Shown: in pieces, positions 1 through 12,500 of the stretch
Layout of the letters: the number at the start of each line of letters is the position of its first letter
Numbering within the stretch: position 1 is the stretch's first letter
Origin: Cladopsammia gracilis
Lineage: Eukaryota; Cnidaria; Anthozoa; Scleractinia; Dendrophylliidae
DNA length: 64,000 bases
Assembly: GCA_022457155.1 (NCBI GenBank)
Contig: JAJGOT010000194.1
Span: 782,501-846,500 of the forward strand
Direction of reading: 5' to 3'
Notes under the pieces: model-generated
What the model was told of the DNA's origin: nothing
Database searches by the model: none
Seen by the model: only the letters and a program-made list of their open reading frames with translations
Position numbers and translations under genes: made by a program

Positions 1-67
1 ATTTAAACCCAACTCAGTGAGGCACTGGGTGAGGGCGTGTTCTTGTTCAAGGATACGTTTTTTTTGG

Positions 68-258
68 TATATACTAAAACAGTGGATAGCGTTGTTGGCG
101 TGCTCTGATTGGCTACTGAAACTCGGGATAACAAGTGCTATTCACCTCCAAGCAAATTTCGGTCATTTGCGCGCGAAAATTGAAATCGTTGACAGGAATA
201 CACGAGGTAAAATCATCATTTTCGTGCTATATATATTATCTCACTGTTTTAGTATATA
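68..258. mobile_element. MITE with 17-bp inverted ends
   Basis: TATATACTAAAACAGTG at 68-84 is repeated inverted at 242-258. No coding capacity. It lies just past the UBA6 stop. Confidence 0.6.
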
Positions 259-364
259 ATAAAAGAACTATTTGAGTATTCACTTTAGCGGTGTCGGTGG
301 CAAGTGGCCGCAAAGCGGCGATGTAAATATCCACCATGAGTCACCGAAATTTAATTATCCCCTC

Positions 365-533
365 TTAGAAGTCATCGCTTTGTTGAGTGTCCAGAGATGA
401 TATCTCTGAAGAATTCAGGAAATTAAAATAGTACCGCACAGGAGGCCCAGGTAGATCATCATCGCCGTCACCCTCAAAGGACAACGTGAGGTCAACGTAG
501 GCCTTGCCAGCAGCTTTTATCAGTTTGGTCATC
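365..533 (-). CDS. UBA6: UBA6 coding exon 36 and stop (residues 976-1031)
   Basis: Encodes [20 protein letters not shown] and [11 protein letters not shown], then a roughly 17-residue tail and TAA at 367-365. GPPVRYYF is UBA6-specific in place of the UBA1 C-terminus. Acceptor ttacag|G. An ATTAAA-type signal lies about 10 nt past the stop (355-350), too close to be a convincing polyadenylation signal by itself. Confidence 0.94.
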
Positions 534-3500
534 CTGTAAAGATGTTAATGTAAAATACCATTAGGAAGGGAATTGAACATCGATCGGGCAAAAGCTTACT
601 AAGAGAATAGGGAAAAAGTCGAATCTATAACAATGATAATAGTGAACTCAAAATATGTCGCTAGTGAGGTGGGAACTATAAGCACAAAACTTGAAACATT
701 TGGTTCAAGGTGAGAATTCACCATCCAGTGTGCGTGGCTCTCCCTTCTCCTCAATGTTGAGTCAAACTGCTTTTAACACCGCAGGTCATTACTATCAACA
801 TTGGAGAGAAGGACCAAAGAAGTGTTTCAACAATTGTCTCCGATGTTGTAGGAAACCTGAAGCGCGAACGATAAGGGAAAACCAAAAAAATAATATGACA
901 CGGATATGTATACTCAATTTTTTCAATTTATATTTATAACACCTAAAATGTGACGTCATTTTGACGTGGGGAATAGCGATTGGCTAATCGACGTAAAGCA
1001 GGTTATGATTGGATGTCCCAATGACGTCGTGATCAAGGTTCAAGTTCTCAGCCAATAAGACGACGAGTTCATGAAGTCTAGCTATCCAAGTTTATTTTTG
1101 GCCACGAGACTCCCGCTCTCCTCTACATCCCATCGAGACTCGCACCCAGCTTCCCACGTTGTACAACAGGAGAACGAGGCAATATGTTCGTCTCGTCTCG
1201 GGAAACATCGAGATTCTCGGGAAACAAAATTCACTGTTTCCCTCGGGACCAGTCATTAAGTGTTTAATACTTGACCTTCTTACTTCCAAGAGTGCCAAAA
1301 ATCAAATTCAAGAAAAATCCCAAATCTCATTTTGTAAAAATACTTTAAAACAAATAGTAGCAAAGGAAAGAACTCACTGCTGAAGAGGTTCCATGAATAG
1401 TCTCTTCACAGGATTTCATCCACAGACTCAAAAGTTAGAACAAATGGTACCATGCAAAAGTACTACTGAAGAGGTTTCATTTGAATGGTCACACCATAGG
1501 ATTTCATCCACAGACTCAAAAGTTAGAACAAATGGTACCATGCAAAAGTACTACTGAAGAGGTTTCATTTGAATGGTCACACCATAGGATTTCATCCACA
1601 GACTCAAAAGTTAGAACAAATGGTACCATGCAAAAGTACTGCTGAAAAGGTTTCATTTGAATGGTCACACCATAGGATTTAGTCCACAGACTCAAAAGTT
1701 AGAACAAATGGTACCATGCAAAAGTACTGCTGAAGAGGTTTCATTTGAATGGTCACAACATAGGATTTCATCAACAGACTCAAAAGTTGGAACAAATGGT
1801 ACCATGCAAAAGTACTGCCAAAGAGGTTTCATTTGAATGGTCACACCATAGGATTTCATCAACAGACTCAAAAGTTAAAACAAATGGTACCATGCACAAG
1901 TATTGCTGAAGAGGTTTCATTTGAATGGTCACACCATAGGATTTCATCAACAGACTCAAAAGTTAGAACAAATGGTACCATGCAAAAGTCCCGGGGGGGG
2001 GGGGTACTCCCTATAATGGGCTATACGGGGATGCTCCGCCCGAAAGGGGTACCTTTTGTGAGGCTGGAGGTATGTGAAAGGGTCGGGATTTTACGAGTTG
2101 AAGTATTTGAAAGGGTAGGGATTTCACGAAGAATAGGAAAATGAAGCGAAACCACGCCGGTTGAAGCATAAAAAAGGTAGGGAAAACTGGCATTTAAGTA
2201 TTATAAAAATGGCCTTTCAAAATATATAAAACAGACGCACTTAAAGGCTCTGAAAGGGGTACCATTTTTATTGAAAGGTATATGAAAGGGGTACCATTTC
2301 CAATGAAAGGTATATGAAAGGGGTACCTTTTCTGTCAAAATCGGTATATGAAAGGGTAAGGGTTTGGACCTCGGGGCGGAGCATCCCCGTACAAAACTTT
2401 GTTGAGTAACCCCCCCCCGGGGCAAAAGTACTGCTGAAGAGGTTTCATTTGAATGGTCACACCATAAGATTTCATCCACAGACTCAAAAGTTAGAACCAC
2501 ATTACATGTCTCCATAATTGACTCTGAGAGTGAAAGGATTAAAGACGCGATCACAACTTACTGTAAAAGCCGATTTACATACATAATTCATGCGGAACTT
2601 GGCGTTCAGGCAGCTTCGGTTATCATACGCTAATTCTACCAATATACGCGCCGAAAGGAACTAGTTTTTGATGATATTCGTCAGTAGAGGAAATCAGAAA
2701 GTATATTTCAACTTTACCTGCAACACGTAATCGAGCACGTAACCAACCTATTTGCACGCTTGCTTTATCAACTTAAGACCAGAAGGTCACGTATCGGTGA
2801 ACAAGTATAAATGTCACGCTTGCTTAAACTTTACCATAACAGTGTACTATTCTTTTTTTATTTCTTCTTTGGCCGATACATTTTTCGAAGTCAGTATTAG
2901 AAAATGCAACTTTATTGCAACTTCATACTTGTGAAAAAAATTTAAAATCTATCGAAACAATTTGCAAAGGAGCATCGTGCTTGTCGCTATTTCAAAACCG
3001 CAAAATTAAACGACTTCCTTTCATACGAAAGTTGTCGAGCATACGTGAGAGGCGTATTTCATTTCTTTGGGCATGTCGCTTCCGCCGTCAGCCAGAATGT
3101 TATTCCGCCTAAAGTTAGCATAAATAGAGCAGCGCTTGCTCTAAATTTAAGATAAAAGTTCGATTTCTGAGAAGAGAAAGAAACGGAAAACGGCAAAAAA
3201 GAACGCAACGATGAATGGATCGTGCTGCTCCAGTCTGATAAATCCTACAGCAGAAAAAATCGGGAAAACCATTGGTTACTGCCTCATCCTTGTTGTTTCG
3301 CTGGTCGGGAATTCCTGCATCGCGTTGATTGTATATAAAACGCAGAGTATGAGAAAACCGATCAACTATTTTATCGTAAACATGGCCTTGTCTGACTTGC
3401 TGTTTCCAATACTCTGTTTTCCATGGGAGATATCAACGTTGTACGCAGACTCCTGGCTGATCAGTGGATCTTTTGGCCAGGCCTTATGTAAACTGGTCTT

Positions 3501-6500
3501 CTCCTTGAATGCTTCCATAGCAGTGTCTATTCAGAGCCTGGTATTGATAGCAGTGGATCGATTTGGAGCTGTGGTATTTCCCTTCCGTTATCCACTTATC
3601 AGCTCGAAGTTGTATCCTTTCTTCATTCTTGCCACGTGGATCGTTGCGGTGGCAGTCACCTCGCTACCGTGCTTCTTCACGAATGAAGTATTTAGAGATT
3701 CCTCGTCCGAAGCAATTCACCTTCTTTCAGTGTTTGTTGTATTTTTTTATATTCCCATGGCCTTGCTGGCGATACTTTACTCCGTCATCCTAATTAAGCT
3801 CAAGACACAGAAGATACCAGGCGTGCAGTCGGTCATTGCTGAGAAACGACGTGAGAGAAGAAACAGAAACGTCCTTAAGATGGCCATTGCTATCGTATTG
3901 GTTCTTTCACTGAGCTGGGTACCTTTTAGTGTTATTGTAATGCTTCATAATTTTCAATGGAACGAACCACTGTCGTATTGTGAGCTTGAACTTTATGTGA
4001 ATATCGCCTGGTTTATGGCTTGCACAAATTGTGCCATGAACCCTTGTATCTGCTTCATTTTCAGTGCGAACTATCGTCAAGCTCTAAAAAGACTCTTGAA
4101 GTGTTTCTGGTAATCGTAGACTCAGTAAGCCTTCATGACTCTGATCACAGAATTCAGTATTGTGCCTTAAAACGACACTCTCCCAGCGGATATATTTTTT
4201 TTGATGATTTTGGCCAGGAGCTTGCTTTATTATCTCTCTCTCCTCCGCAGAGGCCTCCTAGTCACGCTCCACGCACCCGATTCGCGTATAATTAACCGCA
4301 TACAAGCGGGTCTAATTAACATCAAATTACCGTATGCAAGCGAGTAAATTAGGCCCTATTTACCTGACGTAAAAGAAAACAGAACCCCAGAACTGAGAGA
4401 AAAGAGCTCCAGTTTAGCACTGATCTGCAGTGTTTAGGGTTAAGCACTGATTTGAAAACGGTTAGCTTTCATTTATGGTTATGGTTAACTCTATAAATAT
4501 GTTAAAAATTACAGTTCCTGTTAGCTAGCCCTCGTTGGTGTAGTGGATATGGGTATTAGTTATGAAGCAAACGACTCGGGTTCGAGGCATACACCCTTCT
4601 GGTCTTTTTCCTTCTTTTATTAAAAAAAAGGAGTTTTACTTTATGTAAAATGTTCAATTGAAAGACAAAAGCCAGTTTGAGATCAGCTCTATTTTCGTTA
4701 TTTCTCAGTAGGTGAATGGGGCCTACTTTAACCGCTTGCATGCGGTAATTTGATATAAATTAGACTCGCTTATATGCGGTTAATTATATGCGAATCGGCT
4801 GCTCCACGCTTGGCAAAAAACGCGCGGAGGCTGGCTAGAGGTAAAACGTAAAGCGCGCGGGGAACTCCCGCTCTTTCGCTCTTCCCATCGTTCCCCGCGC
4901 CCCCGTTCACTGCGCCTCATTTTCTCTTTTACTGCACTTTACTGATAGGAGCCTCTGCGGGGGAGGAGAGAGTTATTACCTCGAAATAGGAAGAGAAAAT
5001 CGTCAGAAGTGATGAAAGCAAAAGCATATTTACTAAAGACACAAAATAACGACGAAAACACTCAAAATTCCACCAGAATGGAAACTTTGATTTCTCGACC
5101 GCCTGTCGATAAATCAAAATTTGATAACTGTAATCCAAGTGCATCCTTAAGGTGATGTTACACGGGATGCCTCGTAACAACGATTTTTAGCGCAAAAAAA
5201 AAGGACAGGTATGTTACATGAAACAACTTGAGCAAAATTCGTGTTTTTGCGTTGCAAGTTTCTTGAAGCTGAATCAAAAACTCGCAACGAAAAAATTGCG
5301 AAGAAAATCGTCCGAGCGCCCATGTTGCTCTAAAAATCGTCGTTGTGAATCGTCTCGTGTAACATCACCATCATAATCCTGCACTTTGTCACCAAACAAC
5401 TGCTTCCGTTTTGCTATATGGGAGGTTTTTATCCAATTTAGTTGTATATTTGGTGGCATTTGGTGATAGAGCACTTTTCAATAGGCCATTTCCGAGTTGC
5501 CTTTATCCTCTCTATCAAAGCGAGGCTAGGTGCGAAACCTTTCATATGAAAATAAGTTTTCTTTCACATGCAAATAAGTTTTATTTGAATGTGAATGAAA
5601 ACTTATTTTCATATGAAAGGTTTCGCACGTAGCCTCGCTTTGATAGAGAGGATAAAGACAACTCGGAAATGGCCTATTGAGTGTCGCGCCACTTTCTCGA
5701 CCAATCAGAAATAAAACCAAAACCAATCGTGACTTGCTCGCACGCGTTTTCCTGCGCTTGGCGCCGCCGACATGTAATTGCTTCGAGCTCTGATTGGTTC
5801 ACTGGATTGTTTACGACTGCTGTGATTGGTCAGAGTAATTACTTCGGTTTTGGTTTTACCACACTCAATTGAAAACTGCTCTATAACATGGAATTTAAGT
5901 AAACGCAATTTCATTATCTTGGCGGGAGTGTCCCTTCAAAACATTGAAAGAGCTTCGTGACACTCCCATCTGTAATTATTATCATCAGTTACATTGCATG
6001 TTTCTATGATGATTCACACACGAGTGAAAGAAAAGATCGTGATTTCCGTTTGTTAACACCCAGAATAAGATCAGAAAAACATTTTTTTATAATGTTAAAC
6101 TTTAACTGATGGTTCTTTTCTTTAGACGTGGAACGTGTAAATATGTAGAATTGTGAATGAATTGTAAGAATGAATTGTAAATATAACTGAGTGTACATGT
6201 ACATTGCCGTGTCATATCATTTTTTTTTGTTTTTCCCTTATCGTTCGCGCTTCAGGTTTCCTACAACATCGGAGACAATTGTTGAAACACTTCTTTCGGT
6301 CCTTCTCCCTAATGTCGATAGTAATGACATGTAATGTTAAAAGCAGTTTGACTTAACATTGAGGAGGAAGGAGAGCCACTAACAATTGAGCCACGTGTTT
6401 CAAGTAATTGTCTTTGGCGAAATTTAGCGAAATACGAGCGATCGCTGCTACAAAACTTGGTCAAAATGTTGCTGCCGTCGCGGACAAATCGTCTTCTCAT

Positions 6501-9500
6501 GATTTTGGCGAGGAGCTTGCTTTAAGCTTACTTTCTTATCATGAAATTGGAAGAAACCATCGCCAAAAGTGATAGAAGCAAAGGAATGTGAACTAAACAG
6601 ACAAAATAACGGCCAGAAAAGTCAAAATTTCACAAAAAATGGCATGTTTGATTTCTTGACTGCCTGTATGACTCCCGGCTTATCACTGCCTCCTTAGCCA
6701 GGCCTTATGTAAACTGGTCTTGTTCTAACTTTTGAGTCTGTTGATGAAATCCTGTGGTGTGACCATTCAAATGAAACCTCTTCAGCAGTACTTTTGCATG
6801 GTACCATTTGTTCTAACTTTTGAGTCTGTTGATGAAATCCTTTGGTGTGGGCATTCAAATGAATCCTCTTCAGCAGTACTTTTGCATGGTACCATTTGTT
6901 CTAACTTTTGAGTCTGTTGATGAAATCCTATGGTGTGACCATTCAAATGAAACCTCTTTAGCAGTACTTTAACATGGTACCATTTGTTCTAACTTTTGAG
7001 TCTGTGGACGAAATCCTTTGGTGTAACCATTCAAATGAATCCTCTTCAGCAGTTCTTTTACATGGTACCATTTGTTCTAACTTTTGAGTCTGTGGACGAA
7101 ATTCTACGGTGTGACCATTCAAATGAATCCTCTTCAGCAGTACTTTTACATGGTACTACTTTGTTTTTCAACATTTTACAAAATAAAATTTGGAATTTTT
7201 CTTGAATTTTGATTAATGGCAATCTTGGGAGTTAAAGGGTTCAAAGGGAAAGAGCCAAGTAGGAGACTTACTTCTGATCCAGTCGTTTAGAGTGTCCTGG
7301 CAGTAAGGGCACATACACAATCTTCACACCGTGTACTACAATGGACACCTGAAATCCATACTTGTCCTGTACAGGGGAAAATCACAAAAAAGAACATAAA
7401 GCGTTTTTTAATTTTAACTGAGTGTCGAAAGTAATTTTGCAATTGCTTTGGTTTCGCAATGCTACGCTTTGTGGTTGACTTAAAAATCCCGCGCCACTTT
7501 ATCAACCAATCAGCAGTAAAATCAAAACCAATCGTGACTGACTCGCGCGCGTTTTCCCGCGCTTGGCGACGGCGACATGTAATTCATGTAGCAGCTGCCG
7601 TAAGATCTAACCCAATTGGATGGATACAATGAACGAGAAACAATAGAAATAAAACAATTGAACGAGTCGACAATGAAAACTATTGTTTGTTTTAACCAAT
7701 CTCGACAGATCTTCCGAGCAGCTGCTACACTACCGCATGTAATAGTCCATTTTACAGTTGTGACCTTGCTTTGATACAAACCTTTCTGCCTTTCATATAT
7801 TAATAATGCTTTTCTCATGCTAACTAAGAAAATTTACATCTGAAAAGCTCCAAGGTCTGTATCATAACAAGGTCAACCTCAGCCTCGCTTTCACTCATAG
7901 GCCAGGATACTAAGAAGACAACTGTAAAATGATCTATTGCTTCGAATTCTGATTGGTTCATTGGATTGTATGCGTCTGTTGTGATTGGGCAGCGTAATTA
8001 CTTTGCTTTTGGTTTTACGACACTCAACTGAATACCGCTCTCCAAAAGCAGAATAACACAGACTTAGGTTAATAAATCAACAGACAAAAGGCGAGAAATT
8101 GACCACTGAGAGAAAAACACCGCAGTTATACTGTGCTGAAAAATGATTAACCAATGATTGAGTCTAACTTCTCTTCCCAACTCAACATTTGATTTCTTTC
8201 AACTTAAAAATGGTTTTCCCAAAATTGGATTTTTTTTTTGGTTGAAACATAAACACTCACCTTGAAAAACCTCAAAAAGTCTTTGAGTTTAAATTCTTGC
8301 GTTCCTTGGACGACCCATTTATCCCAGTTTGAGAATGACAGTCCTTCCCTTTCAGAAAAAAAGATTAACAAAGGTCTATTGATTTTGTGCTTTACAACAC
8401 TACACTGATAGTGGAAATTCAAGTGAATTTGTAAAAGATAATTTTATTTCAACAAGGAGGTCCATTTGGAAACTAGACTGGTATCCAAAGGGGCCCTAAA
8501 CCACAAGACAACAACAGGACTATACAGCTTGACGGAAAAAAATATAAGTATTTGTCGTCCACTTTCTTTGACGGTAAACCAGAAAATCCAACTAGCCTTG
8601 GTGTCGACATTACGTCCTGTAACTCTCAATAAGCTGTCCGACCTCCTTCTGAGCTATAGCAGGTAGACTCTACCCGCCAGTTGTCTCGACTGTCACGTGA
8701 TCGGCTTACCTGATGACCGTGATCTCAGGTGGGCCTGGCTGGGAGAAGATGACATAAGGGAGCGCCAGGTTCATGAAGCAGTTCTTGTAGTCATCCTTTG
8801 GACTTTTCATTACAACTTTGATGAGCTCGATAGTGACCTGGGACAAGAAAAATACATGGAACCGCAGTTAGGCTGGTTTAGTCGGGCTCACGAATATGAA
8901 GTAATCCACAATACTTACCAAGCCAGCTACAGCAGCAGTTGTGGTAGCGATGGCGGGAACTATTTTACCCGCGATTTTCTTCGTTTTTAACCGATCAGCG
9001 TTCTCTATACTGTACATAGTTGCGCGAAGGTTCTGCGGTAAAAAATTAAAAGGTACACTTGATTAAGATGTACACATTTTTTGGAATGATAACATAAGGT
9101 CCATAACTTCCGTGGTGGTCAAAAAGTTAACAAACCACACTTTTGAAATAAAATTTGATGTTTCGAGATTTACTCTCTTCCGTCGTGTTGGGTCCTCCAC
9201 CAAGGTGAATAAATGAATACAAGTGAAGTGTCAGGCATCCATGGAGACTCAGGGGCAGTTACTCGGGGCGAGGGGGTGTAGAAAGGGGCGAGAAAAATAA
9301 TCGGTGGGAGAAACGTTAGAGAGAGTGAATCTTTCACTTTTCTCCCTGTTTTTTTTTTTTTTTTTTTTTTTGCGCCTTTTTCGACTCTTCCTCGCCCCGA
9401 TTAACTGCCCCAGGGTCTCGGTTGTGACTAAATCATACCGTCCAGAAGGACGTCGGACACCTTATTGAGACTTATATAACGTAATGTCGACACTTAGAAT

Positions 9501-12500
9501 TTTATTGTCAATAAATTTTTCAGTGTAAAAAAGAAAATCTAAAATCCCCACTCAGGATTGAACCTGTGACCTCAGTTAGGCTTAGGCTTACATAGCCTAC
9601 TGTACCACTGTACCACCTAGTTTCTCGGGTTGCTTAGTCCTAAATTTAGCTATATAAACTGCTACCCCTAACCTCAACTGAAAGCTAGTACCAGTTACTC
9701 CGTTATATAAAGCTCAATAAGGTGTCCGACGTCCTTCTGGACGGTATCATTTGGGCTTGACCCAGGGTCTCCAAGGATGAGTGTCAGGGAAACGGGTAAC
9801 CTAAACACTGCTGGGGGGAGGGGTGGAAGGGGGGGGGGGGGTATTCCAACATCCGGTCGATAGAGAATGGTTATGCTCTTAGTCACTCTGTGCCTGATTC
9901 GTCTCCAGTCGTCTCTCTAGGGAAGACGCGGGAGACGCGCGTGGGGGATAGACGCGGAACGAGAGAAGCGCGACCGAAGGAGGTGATAGGAAGGAGAAAG
10001 AGGAAAGGGTAAATCTCCCCTCTTTCCTCCTTCCCATCATCCCTCGTGCTCCCCTCGGCTGCGCTTTCTCTCGTTAATTGAGAGACGACTGGGGACGAGC
10101 CAGATTCCATGCTACAGAAACAAAACTGGAGTCAAGCGCCGGCAGTCATTCTCATACTCAGCAAGGTAAAGTCAGGATAGGAAGTAACAACTGATGCGGA
10201 TTACGTTACCTTTTTTATGATTCAATTTTTACTCATGCGCGAAGCGGCATGAGGTAAGGTTTCGGCTCCGTTTTTCTTGTTATTTTTATTATTATTATTT
10301 TTATTTTTTGTGTCACGATTTTGCATGCATATATTTTTTGTGGGCGGCACGGTGGTCTAGTGGTTAGCGCGTCGGACTTTCAACCTGAAGGTCGGTGTTT
10401 CGAAGCCTGGTCTCTGCCGTCGTGTTGTTTCCTTAGACAAGAAACTTTACTCCACACTGTCTCTCTCCACCCAGGTGTATAAACGGGTACCGGCGACAAA
10501 ATGCTGGGGGTAACCCTGCGATGGACTAGCATCCCATCCAGGGGGGAGTAGCAATATTCCTAGTTGCTTCATGCTACGGAAACCGGGTTAAGCTCCGGCC
10601 GTGTGGGCCATCGTGGCCCGAGTGCGATATTTTAAATTGTGCACTTCCGGTTCATGTCTTCGCCATTTACACTTTCTGTTCAGTGACTTCCGGCTACTGT
10701 CAGACTTAGAAGAATCACTGGCTTGTGGTACAGGTTTCATTTCCAAAACATTCAATAGTAAACAACGTGGTTTACAGGAACGACGACTGAATGAAAGGAG
10801 TAACTTATCTCCAGGTCGGACATCTCCTTATCATGTTTAAAATATATCATAAAATTTTCTTACGCATGCGCATGAGTAAAGGCTGCTTGGAGCCTCTTGT
10901 TTTCTTTTGCTTTTAGTAATTCTCATTGTCTTTTAATATAGAAGGGTGAGTGCGTCTCTTGTCACAAGCATCGTTGTTTGTTTCTTTATTTTTCCTTTGT
11001 TTTTTTGTTTATTGTACATTCTATAAACTAAACTAAACTAAATTTCAGTTACGATAACTCACTGAAGCTGACGTGATGAAGTCAATGTGGCCATTTGAAT
11101 CATCGTCTTTTTCAAATTCTTGAGGAAACATCGGTAACACATCTGTGGAAATACATAAAACACCATATGCTTTATGATAAACAATTTTTAAACGGCAACA
11201 ATTACTTTGGGGAAAAATACTTTCACACCAGTGCTTGTAAATATTTAATGTTTAATGTTTAATGTGGCTACATGAAATGTAGGCAAAGTTAAAATCTAGC
11301 CAATACTGATCAGCGGTTTCACCATCAAAATATGTGGGGGTTTTCCAGGGGCGGCAACTTTGTCTTGCTTGGCCATTCATGCAGCTTTTGATTGCAATCA
11401 TTTGTATGAAAGCTACGGAGTAGTATTTCTTTGTTGTGCTGTCGATTGTGCTGAACAAGGTGGTTCGGAGTCGGAGTAATAACCTACCTTTGCTAGATTT
11501 GATTCCCTTTGCTATTAATGCTTTAAGATCTGCTATCATTTGGTCCAAGTCATAAGCGGCTGGTTGAACAGTTTTCGTTGCCGTTTCATCAGTTTCAATT
11601 TCCTAAAAATAAATGCGTCAACAGCGGCATTATATGAAAAAATGTATGCACCTTTTAGCAAACTACACACGTTTAGGGATCTAACATTGCTAAAAGTCGC
11701 TTTGCTTCACTCGTAACTTGTGGCTTTGCCTCTCGCATTAAACATTCACCCGAAACCCACATTAAAAAACCTTCTTGTCGGCTACAAAACCTGTCTTTAT
11801 TGTAAAACACAATTGTTTCGGCCTTGCTATGCGGAACAATGGCAAATACCGAGTAAATTTCCTCCTATATGAAGTTAGCTGACCTACCTTGGAATTTGGC
11901 ATGAACTCTGGAACATCAACATTCTGAAGTATTTCAACAATGCGACTATCACTTAAATCCTGTTTGCAAAATACAAAAAAATAATCAGTGAGAACGTCTC
12001 ACGAGCGGTTTTCAATAGTCCATTTGCATGATGACGTCATATGACTACAACTACCACAATCCTTCAGTTTTTTGTTTTGTAGTGCAAATTAGGGCCATTG
12101 TTATTTAAACCTCACTGGGATTACAAAATTTAAATAAGAAAGGAAAAACGAAATGAATTCTGGTAGTTGTAGTCAAATGACGCCATCGTGCAAATGGTCT
12201 ATTGAGTGTCGTAAAACCAAAACCAAAGTTATCACTCTGGCCAATCACAACAGTCACAAACAATCCAATGAACCAATCAGAACTCGTAGTAAATACATGT
12301 AGCCGGCGCCAAGCGCGGGAAAACGCGTGCAGGCAAGTCGTGATTGGTTTTGGTTTTACTTCTGATTGGTTGAGGAAGTGGCACGTGATTTTTTAGCCAA
12401 TCACAAAGCGTAGCAATGCAAAAACAAAGCAACTGCTTACTTTCGACACTCAATTGAAAACCGCTCTATTTACAGTGTGCGCTCGCGTTACTGTAAATTG

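Larger units (their letters stand above)
1264..2541 (+). mobile_element. MITE carrying an 88-bp minisatellite, copy 1
   Basis: The ends resemble the TTAACCCTTTCACTCCC terminal repeat of the copy at 42784-43090. The interior is an 88-bp tandem array starting at about 1411 (period seen at 1411, 1499, 1587, 1675, 1763, 1851, 1939). It is interrupted by the GC-rich insert 1990-2421 and resumes afterwards. Confidence 0.75.
7415..8042. mobile_element. MITE family B, copy 2, carrying two nested MITEs
   Basis: Outer ends actgagtgtcg / cgacactcaactgaataccg. The interior is interrupted by elements at 7584-7743 and 7743-7937. Confidence 0.75.
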
